DNA of 64,000 nucleotides from Paraplanobispora takensis (lineage in GTDB: Bacteria; Actinomycetota; Actinomycetes; Streptosporangiales; Streptosporangiaceae): assembly GCF_016863195.1 (NCBI RefSeq), contig NZ_BOOK01000016.1:124001-188000 (forward strand). Reading direction: 5' to 3'. Both the position numbers and the translations under genes were made by a program. A model generated the notes under the pieces. It was given only the letters and a program-made list of their open reading frames with translations. It had not been told where the DNA came from and did not search any database. Positions 20,081 to 27,473 of the stretch are shown here, piece by piece; positions within the stretch are counted from its first letter, which is position 1; each line of letters begins with the position of its first letter.

Positions 20081-20756
20081 TCAGGGCAGCAGCGCCAGCT
20101 TGCCCACGGTCGCCCGCGCCGCCGGTCATCCGCAGCACCTCGGCGGCGAGGCCGGCATCGCGGGAGTCGACGACGTGGTCGGCGCCCAGCGCCCGTACCG
20201 CCTCGTGCTTGTCCGGCGAGGCCGTGGCGATCACCGTCGCGCCGTAGTGCTTGGCCATCTTCACCGCGACCTGGCCGGTCCCGCCGGCCGCGGCGTGGAT
20301 CAGCACGGTCTGTCCTGCGGCGAGGCCGCCCAGCGGCTTGAGCGCGGCCAGCGCGGTCGGCCAGTTCACGACCAGGCCCAGCGCCTGCTCGTCGGCCCAG
20401 CCCGCCGGCACCGGCACCGCGCCGGCCGCGGGCAGCACCATGTACTCGGCGAACGCGCCGCCTGCGATGCCGACGCCGACGACGTGGGCGCCGGGCTCCG
20501 GATCGGTCACCCCCTCACCGACGGCGATGACCTCACCCGCGCCCTCGATGCCCGCCGGATACGGCGGCTGCGGGCCGCCGGCGAACGTGCCGCGAGCCTG
20601 TGAGATGTCGACGAAGTTGACACCGGCGGCGGTGACCCGGATCAGTACCTCGCCCGGGCCCGGGCGAGGTACCGGCGCGTCGGTGATCAGGCGCAGGTCC
20701 TGCGGGCCGTTCAGTGACGTCTGCTGCAGGGCGCGCATGGTCGCGGGAACGCTCAT
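20081..20756 (-). pseudogene. NADPH:quinone oxidoreductase (zinc-less MDR), internal deletion
   Basis: The intact N-terminal part (about 210 codons from ATG 20756) is a quinone-oxidoreductase-type MDR: PGPGEVLIRVTAAGVNFVDI, PAGIEGAGEVIAVGEGV and the NADP-binding AAAGGTGQVAVKMAKHYGA. After EVLRMTGG (near 20130) the expected 95-100 residues of the C-terminal half are missing. The normal C terminus, RATVGKLALLP-stop, follows at once but in another frame (stop at 20081-20083). Without a second change the original frame runs on into unrelated sequence. An internal deletion of about 290 bp is the simplest reading. It lies divergent to a TetR regulator that shares its promoter region and is probably its former controller. 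Confidence 0.85.
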
Positions 20757-20777
20757 GACGGTCGGGCTCCTTTATTT

Positions 20778-20849
20778 ATCGAACGACAAACAAGCCGTGT
20801 CATGGCCGCACGAGGCAGGTCAAGGTAAACTTGATCGAACGACAAACAA
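20778..20849. promoter_or_regulatory. Duplicated operator in TetR/oxidoreductase intergenic region
   Basis: ATCGAACGACAAACAA occurs twice as a direct repeat (20778-20793 and 20834-20849), 56 bp apart, one copy near each divergent start. Likely binding sites for the TetR protein encoded at 20868. Confidence 0.7.
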
Positions 20850-20867
20850 TCACGGAGACGCATCCCG

Positions 20868-21488
20868 ATGGCTGCTCGCGGCAGGCCGCGCACATTCGAC
20901 CCGGACACGGCCCTGCGCCAGGCGCTGGAGCTGTTCTGGGAACGGGGCTACGAGGGGACCTCGCTCAAGGACCTGGCCGACGCCATGGGCATCGCCTCGG
21001 CCAGCATCTATGCCTGCTTCGGCAGCAAGGAGGAGCTGTTCCGCAAGGTCATGGCGCTGTACGGCGCGACGTCGGGTGAGCCGCCCAGGCGCGCGCTGCG
21101 CGAACAGCCGACCGCGCGCGCCGCGATCCACGCCATGCTGCGCGCCACCGCCGATGAGATCACCCGGCCCGGCGCCCCGCACTACTGCATGCTCATCCTG
21201 GCCGCGCCGACCGGCGCCGTGGAGAACCACGCGATCCGGGAGTTCCTGGCCGGCCTCAGGCACGACCAGTTCACCGCCATCGGAGACCGGCTCGCCCGCG
21301 GCGTCGCCGACGGCGACCTCGCCGCGCCGTCCGCCGGCCTCGACGCCGTCGCCCGTTACTACACGACCGTGGTGCAGGGCCTGTCCGTGCAGGCCCGCGA
21401 CGGAGCCACCCGCGCCGAGCTGGAAGAGATCATCACCTGTGCGATGGCCGCCTGGGGCGCGCTCACGTCCGCGCCGTCGCACATCTGA
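20868..21488 (+). CDS. TetR/AcrR-family regulator
   Basis: The protein has 206 aa. The DNA-binding domain is intact: RPRTFDPDTALRQALELFWE, GTSLKDLADAMGIASASIYA, CFGSKEELFRKVMALYG (residues 6-62). It is followed by the helical domain common in regulators of the YcdC/TetR_C group (HYCMLILAAPTGAVENHAIR). The start is ATG 20868 with GGAG about ten bases upstream. It is divergent from the broken quinone oxidoreductase, and each gene has one copy of the 16-bp direct repeat in front. The erythromycin-esterase-like gene follows 106 nt downstream with its own start signals. It probably senses a quinone or electrophile; this is inferred from the neighbour only. Confidence 0.92.
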   Translation: MAARGRPRTFDPDTALRQALELFWERGYEGTSLKDLADAMGIASASIYACFGSKEELFRKVMALYGATSGEPPRRALREQPTARAAIHAMLRATADEITRPGAPHYCMLILAAPTGAVENHAIREFLAGLRHDQFTAIGDRLARGVADGDLAAPSAGLDAVARYYTTVVQGLSVQARDGATRAELEEIITCAMAAWGALTSAPSHI

Positions 21489-21573
21489 CCGGTCAGTCTC
21501 CTGGGCTGCTCCCTGTTTTGAGGGTTTCTCGTAGACGAACTGGGGATATCGCGCGAAAGTCTCCACCAAAAGG

Positions 21574-21596
21574 TTCAACGATACCGTTGAAGGTAT
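21574..21596. promoter_or_regulatory. Overlapping palindromes at the start of the esterase gene
   Basis: TTCAACG-ATAC-CGTTGAA (21574-21591) is a perfect inverted repeat, and ATACC/GGTAT (21581-21585 and 21592-21596) is a second one running into the ATG at 21595. TACCGT (21582-21587), seven bases before the ATG, could be a leaderless -10 box, so a bound regulator would block it. Confidence 0.55.
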
Positions 21597-22806
21597 GGCT
21601 ACTGGTATCAAGGACATCGCCCATGCCGTCGAGGCCGCCGCCGTCATGAGGCTGCTCCCGGGCCGGCCGCGCATGCTCGCCCTGGGAGAGCCCACCCACG
21701 GCGAGGACATCCTTCTCGATGTGCGCAACGAGCTCTTCCGGCAGCTCGTCGAACAGGAGGGCTACCGGACGATCGCCATCGAGAGCGACTGCCTGATGGG
21801 CCTGGTCGTGGACGACTACGTCACCTCGGGCACGGGCACCCTCGACGAGGCCATGGAGCGCGGCTTCAGCCACGGGTGGGGCGCCTCCGCGGCCAACCGC
21901 GAGCTCGTGCGCTGGATGCGCGCCTGCAACGACGGCCGCCCCGCGGCCGATCGGCTGCGCTTCGCCGGGTTCGACGGCCCGCTGGAGTACTGGGCCGCGA
22001 GCCCGCGCCAGGCCCTCACCGCACTCCACGGCTATCTCGCGGCCCGGGTGGAGGCGGACCTGCTTCCCTGCACCGCGCAGACGCTCGACCGTCTTCTCGG
22101 CGACGACGACCGCTGGTCCGAGCCCGCGGCGGTGATGGAACCGTCCCGGTCCGTGGGTCAGGCGGCCGAGGCCCGGCGGTTGCGGCTGCTCGCCGACGAC
22201 CTCGTGGCGCTGCTCGACGCGCAGACGCCGCACCTGATCGCGGCCACCTCGCGGGAGGAGTGGGACCGGGCGCGGCTGTACGGGCGCACCGCCACCGGCC
22301 TGCTGGGCTATCACTACTGGATGGCCGACACCTCGCCGGGCCGCGTGAGGCGGATGTGCGCCCAGCGGGACTCGATGATGGCCGCCAACCTCCTGGCCCT
22401 CGCCGAGCGGGGGCCGGTGCTGGTCCACGCCCACAACAGTCACCTCCAGCGGGAGATGAGCTCGATGCGGATGGGCGACCTGCCGCTGGAGTGGTGGAGC
22501 GCAGGCGCGATCGTGAACGCCCACCTGGGCGAGGAGTACGCCTTCCTGGCCACGGCCCTCGGCACGATCCGGCACCGGGGGGTGGACACCCCGCCTGCCG
22601 ACACCCTCGAAGGGCTCCTGTACGCGCTCCCGGAGGACCGCTGCGTCCTCGACGCCCGCGCCCTGGCCGCAGCCCTCGGTGACGCGCCGCCCGCTCCCCG
22701 TCTCTCCCCGTGGTTCGGCTACGCCTCGCTGGACCCGGCCCGCCTGAGCGGCGTCGACGGGGTCGTGTTCGTCAAGGACGTCCCGCAGGGCGGGGCCTTC
22801 TTGTAG
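21595..22806 (+). CDS. Erythromycin-esterase family protein
   Basis: The protein (403 aa) belongs to the EreA/EreB-like fold. The N-terminal motif LALGEPTHGEDI carries the conserved Glu32 and His35, followed by YRTIAIESD. In the middle lie LRFAGFDGPLEYW and, near residue 280, LVHAHNSHLQREMSSM, a second His block seen in this family; EWWSAGAIVNAHLGEEYAFL follows. Ere enzymes hydrolyse the macrolactone ring of 14-membered macrolides, but many family members have other or unknown esterase activity, so macrolide resistance is a possibility, not a conclusion. It has no signal peptide. The start is ATG 21595, with no ribosome binding site but palindromes across the start. It is probably monocistronic. 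Confidence 0.9.
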   Translation: MATGIKDIAHAVEAAAVMRLLPGRPRMLALGEPTHGEDILLDVRNELFRQLVEQEGYRTIAIESDCLMGLVVDDYVTSGTGTLDEAMERGFSHGWGASAANRELVRWMRACNDGRPAADRLRFAGFDGPLEYWAASPRQALTALHGYLAARVEADLLPCTAQTLDRLLGDDDRWSEPAAVMEPSRSVGQAAEARRLRLLADDLVALLDAQTPHLIAATSREEWDRARLYGRTATGLLGYHYWMADTSPGRVRRMCAQRDSMMAANLLALAERGPVLVHAHNSHLQREMSSMRMGDLPLEWWSAGAIVNAHLGEEYAFLATALGTIRHRGVDTPPADTLEGLLYALPEDRCVLDARALAAALGDAPPAPRLSPWFGYASLDPARLSGVDGVVFVKDVPQGGAFL

Positions 22807-22818
22807 AACATTATTCCG

Positions 22819-22830
22819 TACGATCTTCCC
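22819..22830 (+). promoter_or_regulatory. Leaderless promoter of the DUF1330 gene
   Basis: TACGAT (22819-22824), six bases, then ATG. No Shine-Dalgarno sequence and no convincing -35. Confidence 0.5.
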
Positions 22831-23121
22831 ATGACCGTCTACGCAGTCGCCCAGATCTCGATCCACGACCGGCAGCGCTACGACAAGTACGTCGCGGGGT
22901 TCATGGACGTCCTCCTCGAGTACGGCGGGCGGTTGCTGGCCGCCCAGGAGAACCCTGAGGTCGTCGAGGGGCGGTGGCCGTACGAGAAGATCATTCTGCT
23001 GGCCTTCGAGGACCGGCGGGCCTTCGAGGTCTGGGCGGGTTCCCTCGAGTACCGGGAGATCTCCAAGGACCGGGTCGCCTCCACCGGCGGCGTCGTCCTC
23101 GCGGTGAACGGCCTCACCTGA
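22831..23121 (+). CDS. DUF1330 family protein
   Basis: A small cytosolic protein of 96 aa with the ferredoxin-like (dimeric alpha-beta barrel) pattern of DUF1330: YAVAQISIHDRQRYDKYV, EYGGRLLAAQENPEVVEGRW, PYEKIILLAFEDRRAFEVWA and an SLEYREISKDR helix. Its biochemical function is not established. The start ATG lies six bases behind a -10 box and has no ribosome binding site. It is separated from the esterase by 24 nt but appears to have its own promoter. A very strong hairpin lies about 80 nt downstream. Confidence 0.9.
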   Translation: MTVYAVAQISIHDRQRYDKYVAGFMDVLLEYGGRLLAAQENPEVVEGRWPYEKIILLAFEDRRAFEVWAGSLEYREISKDRVASTGGVVLAVNGLT

Positions 23122-23202
23122 CGATCACGTGATTAGCGGTCGATCTCAGGGGAAGTCGGCTGGTCCGGGTACGAACCGGCGCGGATGCATCATCGCGGCG
23201 CG

Positions 23203-23255
23203 CCCGGCAGGTATCCGGACCGGCGCCGCCGGGGCCGGTCCGGATACCTGCCGGG
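23203..23255. repeat. Hairpin with perfect 21-bp arms
   Basis: The left arm 23203-23223 (beginning CCCGGCAGGTATCC) is the exact complement of 23235-23255, with an 11-nt loop that can pair further. It has no T-run. It may be a terminator for DUF1330 or a small mobile inverted-repeat relic. Confidence 0.8.
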
Positions 23256-23339
23256 CGGTGTCGCCGCGGCGCGCGGGGACGGGCCCGTCAACGGCCGATG
23301 CGGTCCGCGCAGCGGCATTGACGCAGGAGGTGACTTCCC

Positions 23340-23744
23340 ATGCTCGGGATCGTGGGCGTTCCGTTGCTGGCCCTGGTCGGATTGATGGTCATGCAGTGGC
23401 TGGAAAGTACGGTCCTGTCGTCTCCGGCCGAGGCGCCGTCGATGCCCGTCGCGCCGTCGCCCTCCACGGCCTCGCCCTCCACGGCCTCGCCCTCCACGGC
23501 CTCGCCCTCCACGGCCTCGCCCTCCACGGCCTCGCCCTCCGCATCATCGCCCTCCACCGCGCCGCGTGAGGAGGAGCCCCGCGAGCAGGCCCGTCACACC
23601 GCCTCCGCCCACCCGTCCGGGCCGTCGTCGTCGGTGCGCCAGGCCGCGCCGGGACGGCGGACCGCCACCGCCTGCCGGGTGCGGACCCGCCACGGCGCCG
23701 TCCTGCCGGCGCGGCCGCACCGGATCGGCGGCAGCCTCCGCTGA
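23340..23744 (+). CDS. Small membrane-anchored Ser/Pro-repeat protein
   Basis: The 134-aa protein begins at an ATG with an excellent ribosome binding site (AGGAGGTGAC). Residues 3-20 (GIVGVPLLALVGLMVMQW) are a membrane segment or uncleaved signal. They are followed by VAPSPSTAS and five exact PSTAS units (15-bp DNA repeats at 23461-23535), a degenerate sixth, and an Arg/Ser/Ala-rich tail. There is no known family. The repeat tract should project from the membrane and is the kind of sequence that is O-mannosylated in actinobacteria (inference). Codon use in the tail is less convincing than in the first 70 residues, so the true 3' end is uncertain. Confidence 0.6.
   Translation: MLGIVGVPLLALVGLMVMQWLESTVLSSPAEAPSMPVAPSPSTASPSTASPSTASPSTASPSTASPSASSPSTAPREEEPREQARHTASAHPSGPSSSVRQAAPGRRTATACRVRTRHGAVLPARPHRIGGSLR
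23461..23535 (+). repeat. 15-bp tandem repeat, five exact copies
   Basis: The unit CCTCCACGGCCTCGC is repeated five times without a mismatch, followed by one degenerate copy. It is in frame and encodes PSTAS. The copy number is likely to vary. Confidence 0.95.
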
Positions 23745-23781
23745 GGCGCGCGGTCCCGGCGCCCCCGATCGCGGCGGCCCG

Positions 23782-24270
23782 CTAGAGCCAGTGGTTGTCG
23801 TGGCGCAGGAAGAACTCGGCCAGTTCCTCCTCGCCCGGCCTGCCTGACACGGCGAGCTCCGCGAGCCCCTCGAAGTAGCCCTCGCGGGGCGCGCCGGGGG
23901 AGAAGTGCAGGAGCATCGAGGCCGGCTCGCCCGACTCGTTGCGGAAGCCGTGGATCCCGCCCTCCGGGACGTGCACGAAGTCGCCCGGGACCGTGTCGAT
24001 CCAGCGGTCGCCGTTGAAGATCCGGACGGTCCCGGTGAGGATGAAGAACGACTCGGAGATCGACCGGTGGAAGTGCGGGCCGGGCCCGGACGGCTCGGGG
24101 CCCATGTTCCACCGGTAGAGGCCGAACTTCCCGCCGGTGGAGGCGCCCGTCGCCAGATAGTCCACCGTGTTGCCGTTCTGGTAGGTCAGGTCGGGCTGGT
24201 GGCCCGCGGGGCGGAAGGTGGCGCTGATCTCACCTTTGTCCCCGAAATAGCTTGGTTCCGGATATGTCAT
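23782..24270 (-). CDS. Cupin-domain protein
   Basis: The single-domain cupin has 162 aa. The metal-binding motif 1 is GPHFHRSISESFFILTGTVRIF (in parts: HFH, then Glu), and motif 2 is PGDFVHVPEGGIHGFRN, ending in the fourth ligand His. It is probably a metal-dependent dioxygenase-like or small-molecule-binding protein; the substrate is unknown. A start at ATG 24270 is preferred over the in-frame GTG at 24279, because TAGAGT (24283-24278) is a -10 box seven bases before the ATG and overlaps the GTG. The next gene on the same strand (PLP decarboxylase-like) ends 43 nt upstream. Confidence 0.88.
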   Translation of the reverse strand: MTYPEPSYFGDKGEISATFRPAGHQPDLTYQNGNTVDYLATGASTGGKFGLYRWNMGPEPSGPGPHFHRSISESFFILTGTVRIFNGDRWIDTVPGDFVHVPEGGIHGFRNESGEPASMLLHFSPGAPREGYFEGLAELAVSGRPGEEELAEFFLRHDNHWL

Positions 24271-24277
24271 GATCTTC

Positions 24278-24283
24278 ACTCTA
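24278..24283 (-). promoter_or_regulatory. Leaderless -10 box of the cupin gene
   Basis: TAGAGT on the minus strand, seven bases before ATG 24270. Confidence 0.5.
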
Positions 24284-24312
24284 GGCGATCGGCTCCGGAG
24301 AAGGCCGGGAGG

Positions 24313-25692
24313 TCACGACGCGAGCCGCGCCAGGACCCCGGCGACGCGTTCGACGTCGGCCTCGGTGGTGCGCCAGTTGCTGAAGGCGGCCCGCAGCGCC
24401 GGCACTCCGTCGTAGACCGTCGGCGTCAGGAACGCCTCGCCCGACTCGGTGATCGCGGTGACGAGCTCCCCGGCCCGCTCGGGCTCCCGGGCGAGGGTGA
24501 AGCAGACGACGTTGAGCCGGACGGGGGCGAGCAGCCGGTACCCGGGCATCGCGGCGATGCGCTCGCCCAGCAGCCCGGCCAGGGCGATGTCGCGCCGGAC
24601 GATCTCGGCGTGCCCCTCGCGCCCGTAGGCCGCGAGCGTGAACCACGCCGGGATCGCGCGCAGGCGGCGGGAGTTCTCCGGGGTCAGGTGCACGAAGTCG
24701 GGGTCGTCGCTCAGCGGCCCGAGGTAGGCGGCGGAGTTGGCGAAGGTCCTGATCTGCAGGTCGCGGCGGCGGGTGAACTGGACCGCGCTGTCGTAGGGGA
24801 CGTTCAGCCACTTGTGCAGGTCGACGCAGATCGAGTCGGCCTCGCCGAGCCCGTCGAGCAGGTGGGCGTGCGCGGGGGAGAGGGCGGCGAAGGCCCCGAA
24901 GGCCGCGTCCACGTGCAGCCAGAAGGGGTACCGCTCGCGCAGCGCGGCGATCGCCCGCAGGTCGTCGAAGTCGACGGTGTTCACGGTCCCGGCGTTGGCG
25001 ACCACGATCGCGGGCCGCCCTCCGAGCTCCTCCAGCGCCCGCTCCAGCCGTGTCACGTTTACGGCCTCGCGTCCCGGCAGCACCTCGACCCGGCGCAGCG
25101 CCGAGCGTCCCAGCCCGAGCATGGACACGGCCTTGCCGATGCTGGAGTGCGGGCTCGCGGACAGCACGGTGACCGGGCCCAGAGCGGCCAGTCCTTGATC
25201 GGCCACCGAGATCCCGGCCCGCTCGCCGAGCCATTCCCTGCCGACGGCCAGGCCGGTGAAGTTGGACATGGTCGCGCCGCTGACGAGGGTCCCCTCGTGC
25301 TCGCCGGGCAGGCCGAACAGCTCACGCAGCCAGGCGACGGTCTCGCGCTCCAGGTCCGGGCCGGTGGAGTCGATGCCGGAGGTGGGGTTCTGGTCCAGGG
25401 TGCCGGTCAGCCAGTCGCCGGCCAGCGAGGCCGGGGTGGCGCCGCCGGTGACGAAACCGAGATAGCGGGGCCCGGCGCTGGCGGCGAGACCGGCCTCCCA
25501 CCGCTCGGCGAAGGCCTTCACCGCCCCCCGCAGCCCCGTCCCCTCCGCGGGCAGCGGCTCGGGCCGGCGCCGTGCGGGAACCCGGGCGACGGGCCGGTCG
25601 TCGAGCCCCTCCAGGAGCCGTACGGCGTAGGCCCGCGTCTCGTCGAGCAGTTCGGGCAGGCGTGCGAGGTCGTCATCGAGAAGCGGATGCAT
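24313..25692 (-). CDS. PLP-dependent group II decarboxylase-like protein
   Basis: This 459-aa fold-type I PLP enzyme is of the aromatic-L-amino-acid / glutamate decarboxylase family. It shows GPRYLGFVTGGATPASLAGDW, NPTSGIDSTGPDLERETVAW, GTLVSGATMSNFTGLAVGRE (phosphate binding), HVDAAFGAFAALSP with the Asp for the pyridine nitrogen, and SICVDLHKWLNVPYDSAVQF with the Schiff-base Lys. The reaction would be decarboxylation of an amino acid, or in some relatives an aldehyde-forming reaction; the substrate cannot be read from the sequence. The start is ATG 25692, placed exactly six bases after TACGGT; a longer version has poor support. It is divergent from nothing and precedes the cupin on the same strand. 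Confidence 0.9.
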   Translation of the reverse strand: MHPLLDDDLARLPELLDETRAYAVRLLEGLDDRPVARVPARRRPEPLPAEGTGLRGAVKAFAERWEAGLAASAGPRYLGFVTGGATPASLAGDWLTGTLDQNPTSGIDSTGPDLERETVAWLRELFGLPGEHEGTLVSGATMSNFTGLAVGREWLGERAGISVADQGLAALGPVTVLSASPHSSIGKAVSMLGLGRSALRRVEVLPGREAVNVTRLERALEELGGRPAIVVANAGTVNTVDFDDLRAIAALRERYPFWLHVDAAFGAFAALSPAHAHLLDGLGEADSICVDLHKWLNVPYDSAVQFTRRRDLQIRTFANSAAYLGPLSDDPDFVHLTPENSRRLRAIPAWFTLAAYGREGHAEIVRRDIALAGLLGERIAAMPGYRLLAPVRLNVVCFTLAREPERAGELVTAITESGEAFLTPTVYDGVPALRAAFSNWRTTEADVERVAGVLARLAS

Positions 25693-25698
25693 GCCACC

Positions 25699-25704
25699 AC
25701 CGTA
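25699..25704 (-). promoter_or_regulatory. Leaderless -10 box of the decarboxylase-like gene
   Basis: TACGGT on the minus strand, six bases (GGTGGC) before ATG 25692. Confidence 0.5.
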
Positions 25705-25765
25705 GGATCCCGGCCCGTCCCCGTCTCCGGCCAATCCGCCCAAATGGCCTTGACGGCGCCCGCCG

Positions 25766-26407
25766 TCAGGTGACGATCCAGCGGCGGCCGATCTCCTCGG
25801 GGGTGGGCGGCGGGCCGGGCAGGGGCTCGGCCGAGGTCAGGTGGAGGCCGTCGAGGATCAGCTCCAGATAGCGGTGGCGCATCTCGACGGTGCGCTCCTC
25901 GTCGACGAGATGGACGGCGGCGAGCTGCTCGAAGACCATCGAAAGGTCGGAGACCTCCAGGCCGGGACGGAGGACGCCGGCGTCCCTGGCCCGCTCGAAG
26001 ACCCGCACGGCCAGGCTCTCGGCGTACTCCGACTCGCGGAAGAGGTCCTCGTCCGGGGCGAAGGTGCCCGCCAGGTTCAGCGTGAGGGAGTGGGTGTCGG
26101 CGTCCACGATGCGGCGCATGAAGTCGGCGAAGACGCTCCACGGGTCGCGCTCGTCGGCCAGGGCCGCCTCCGCCTCGGCGATGTAGATCTTCAGGCCGTC
26201 GGAGCAGAGCTTGCGCAGCAGGATCTCCTTGCTGGCGTAGCGGCGGTAGAGCGCGCTGATCCCCACGCCGGCCCGCTCGGCCACGGCCGCGATCGGCGCA
26301 CCGGGGTCGGCGACGAAGACCGCGCGCGCGGCCTGGAGGATCGTCTGGTCGTTGCGGGCCGCCTGGGCCTTGCGGCCGCTCATCGGGGCCGGGGTCGTCG
26401 TCTCCAT
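25766..26407 (-). CDS. TetR/AcrR-family regulator, divergent from ECF41 sigma factor
   Basis: The protein has 213 aa. The helix-turn-helix domain is RNDQTILQAARAVFVADPGA, PIAAVAERAGVGISALYRRY, ASKEILLRKLC (residues 18-68), with a typical ligand-binding part. The start is ATG 26407, with TACATT six bases upstream, so it is probably leaderless. It faces the sigma factor gene across about 80 bp that contain a 6+7+6 inverted repeat. It probably controls itself and the sigma factor operon, adding a ligand-dependent layer to a sigma factor that lacks an anti-sigma partner. Confidence 0.92.
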   Translation of the reverse strand: METTTPAPMSGRKAQAARNDQTILQAARAVFVADPGAPIAAVAERAGVGISALYRRYASKEILLRKLCSDGLKIYIAEAEAALADERDPWSVFADFMRRIVDADTHSLTLNLAGTFAPDEDLFRESEYAESLAVRVFERARDAGVLRPGLEVSDLSMVFEQLAAVHLVDEERTVEMRHRYLELILDGLHLTSAEPLPGPPPTPEEIGRRWIVT

Positions 26408-26413
26408 ACCACC

Positions 26414-26450
26414 AATGTAACCTACGGAACAAAATATTCCGTTCTAGGAT
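26414..26450. promoter_or_regulatory. Divergent promoters and candidate TetR operator
   Basis: Minus strand: TACATT (26419-26414), six bases before ATG 26407. Plus strand: TAGGAT (26445-26450). Between them ACGGAA-N7-TTCCGT (26424-26442) forms a perfect 6-bp-arm inverted repeat. Confidence 0.6.
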
Positions 26451-26486
26451 TGGGTGAAATCCGACATCATCTGTCACTCTGGGCGG

Positions 26487-27353
26487 GTGATCGAGGAGTT
26501 CGAGGCCCACCGGCCGAGGATGTTCGGCCTGGCCTATCGGATGCTCGGCTCCGCGGTGGAGGCCGAGGACGTCGTCCAGGACGCCTACCTGCGCTGGAGC
26601 GGGATTGAGCCGGGCTCGGTCGCCTCCCCGGGCGCCTGGCTCGCCAAGGTGGTCACCAACCTCTGCCTCAACCGGCTGACCGCCGCCCGCGCCACCCGGG
26701 AGAGCTACGTCGGGCCCTGGCTCCCCGAGCCGGTGCCGACCGACGTGCTCGGCCCGCTGGAGACCGCCGAGCAGCGCGACTCGGTGTCCATGGCGTTCCT
26801 GGTCCTGCTGGAGCGGCTCACCCCGGCGGAGCGGGCCGTCTTCGTGCTCAGGGAGGCCTTCTCCTACGGCTACCGCGAGATCGCCGAGGTGCTGGACCTG
26901 ACGGAGGCCGGCTGCCGCCAGCTCCACCGCCGGGCCCGGCAGCGGGTCGGCGAGCGCCCCAGGTTCGACGCCCCCGGCGAGCAGCGCCGCAGGATCGTGG
27001 AACGCTTCCTGAAGGCGGCCGAGAACGGTGACCTGCCGGGACTGGAACAGGTCCTGGCCGCCGACGTGGTCTCCTGGTCGGACGGCGGCGGCAGGGTCAG
27101 CGCGGCGCTGCGGCCGGTCACCGGCCGGGACAGGGTCGTCCGCTATCTGGTGGGGCTCACAGTCAAGTACGGCGCGGGCGCCGAGGCGCACTACGCCGAG
27201 GTCAACGGTCAGGACGGGATCGTGCTGGCGAAGGACGGGCAGGTCGTCATGGTGTCCGTGGTGGAGATCGCGGACGGCGAGGTGGTCGGTCTGCGAGGCG
27301 TGCTCAACCCCGGCAAGCTGGGCCGGTTCCGGTGGCCGGCCGGAGGCGTGTGA
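26487..27353 (+). CDS. ECF41-family RNA polymerase sigma factor with SnoaL-like C-terminal domain
   Basis: The sigma factor has 288 aa from GTG 26487. A GTG at 26454 would add 11 residues, but the predicted -10 TAGGAT would place the transcription start downstream of it. Region 2 is FEAHRPRMFGLAYRMLG plus AEDVVQDAYLRW; region 4 is LTPAERAVFVLREAFSYGY plus IAEVLDLTEAGCRQLHRRAR. The ECF41 hallmarks are all present: WLPEP between the regions, and DGGG and NPGK in the C-terminal SnoaL-like extension of about 100 aa that acts as a built-in regulator. ECF41 sigmas usually drive an adjacent COE-type gene (carboxymuconolactone decarboxylase, oxidoreductase or epimerase), and such a gene follows 120 nt downstream. 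Confidence 0.95.
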   Translation: MIEEFEAHRPRMFGLAYRMLGSAVEAEDVVQDAYLRWSGIEPGSVASPGAWLAKVVTNLCLNRLTAARATRESYVGPWLPEPVPTDVLGPLETAEQRDSVSMAFLVLLERLTPAERAVFVLREAFSYGYREIAEVLDLTEAGCRQLHRRARQRVGERPRFDAPGEQRRRIVERFLKAAENGDLPGLEQVLAADVVSWSDGGGRVSAALRPVTGRDRVVRYLVGLTVKYGAGAEAHYAEVNGQDGIVLAKDGQVVMVSVVEIADGEVVGLRGVLNPGKLGRFRWPAGGV

Positions 27354-27437
27354 TCACGGGGTTCGCCGCCGCGACGCCCGGTCCGGGGCGCCCGCCGGAG
27401 GAATCCCGGAAAAAATCATGGAGTTCCCCGCGGATCC

Positions 27438-27466
27438 TGTCACGTTCGCGGGGGCTCGCCGGTTCC
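27438..27466 (+). promoter_or_regulatory. Candidate ECF41-type promoter of the SDR gene
   Basis: TGTCACG (27438-27444) matches the TGTCAC -35 core known for ECF41/SigJ promoters. CGGTTCCT follows after 15 bp as a weak CGTC-type -10. The start would fall next to ATG 27474. Confidence 0.55.
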
Positions 27467-27473
27467 TAGCTGC

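Noticed and set aside
23461-23535. CRISPR-like array
   Set aside because: The five 15-bp units are contiguous, without spacers, and lie in frame in a coding sequence; this is a tandem repeat.
26470-26476. TGTCACT as an autoregulatory ECF41 promoter of the sigma gene
   Set aside because: It lies only 17 nt before the preferred GTG 26487, so the matching -10 would fall inside the coding region.
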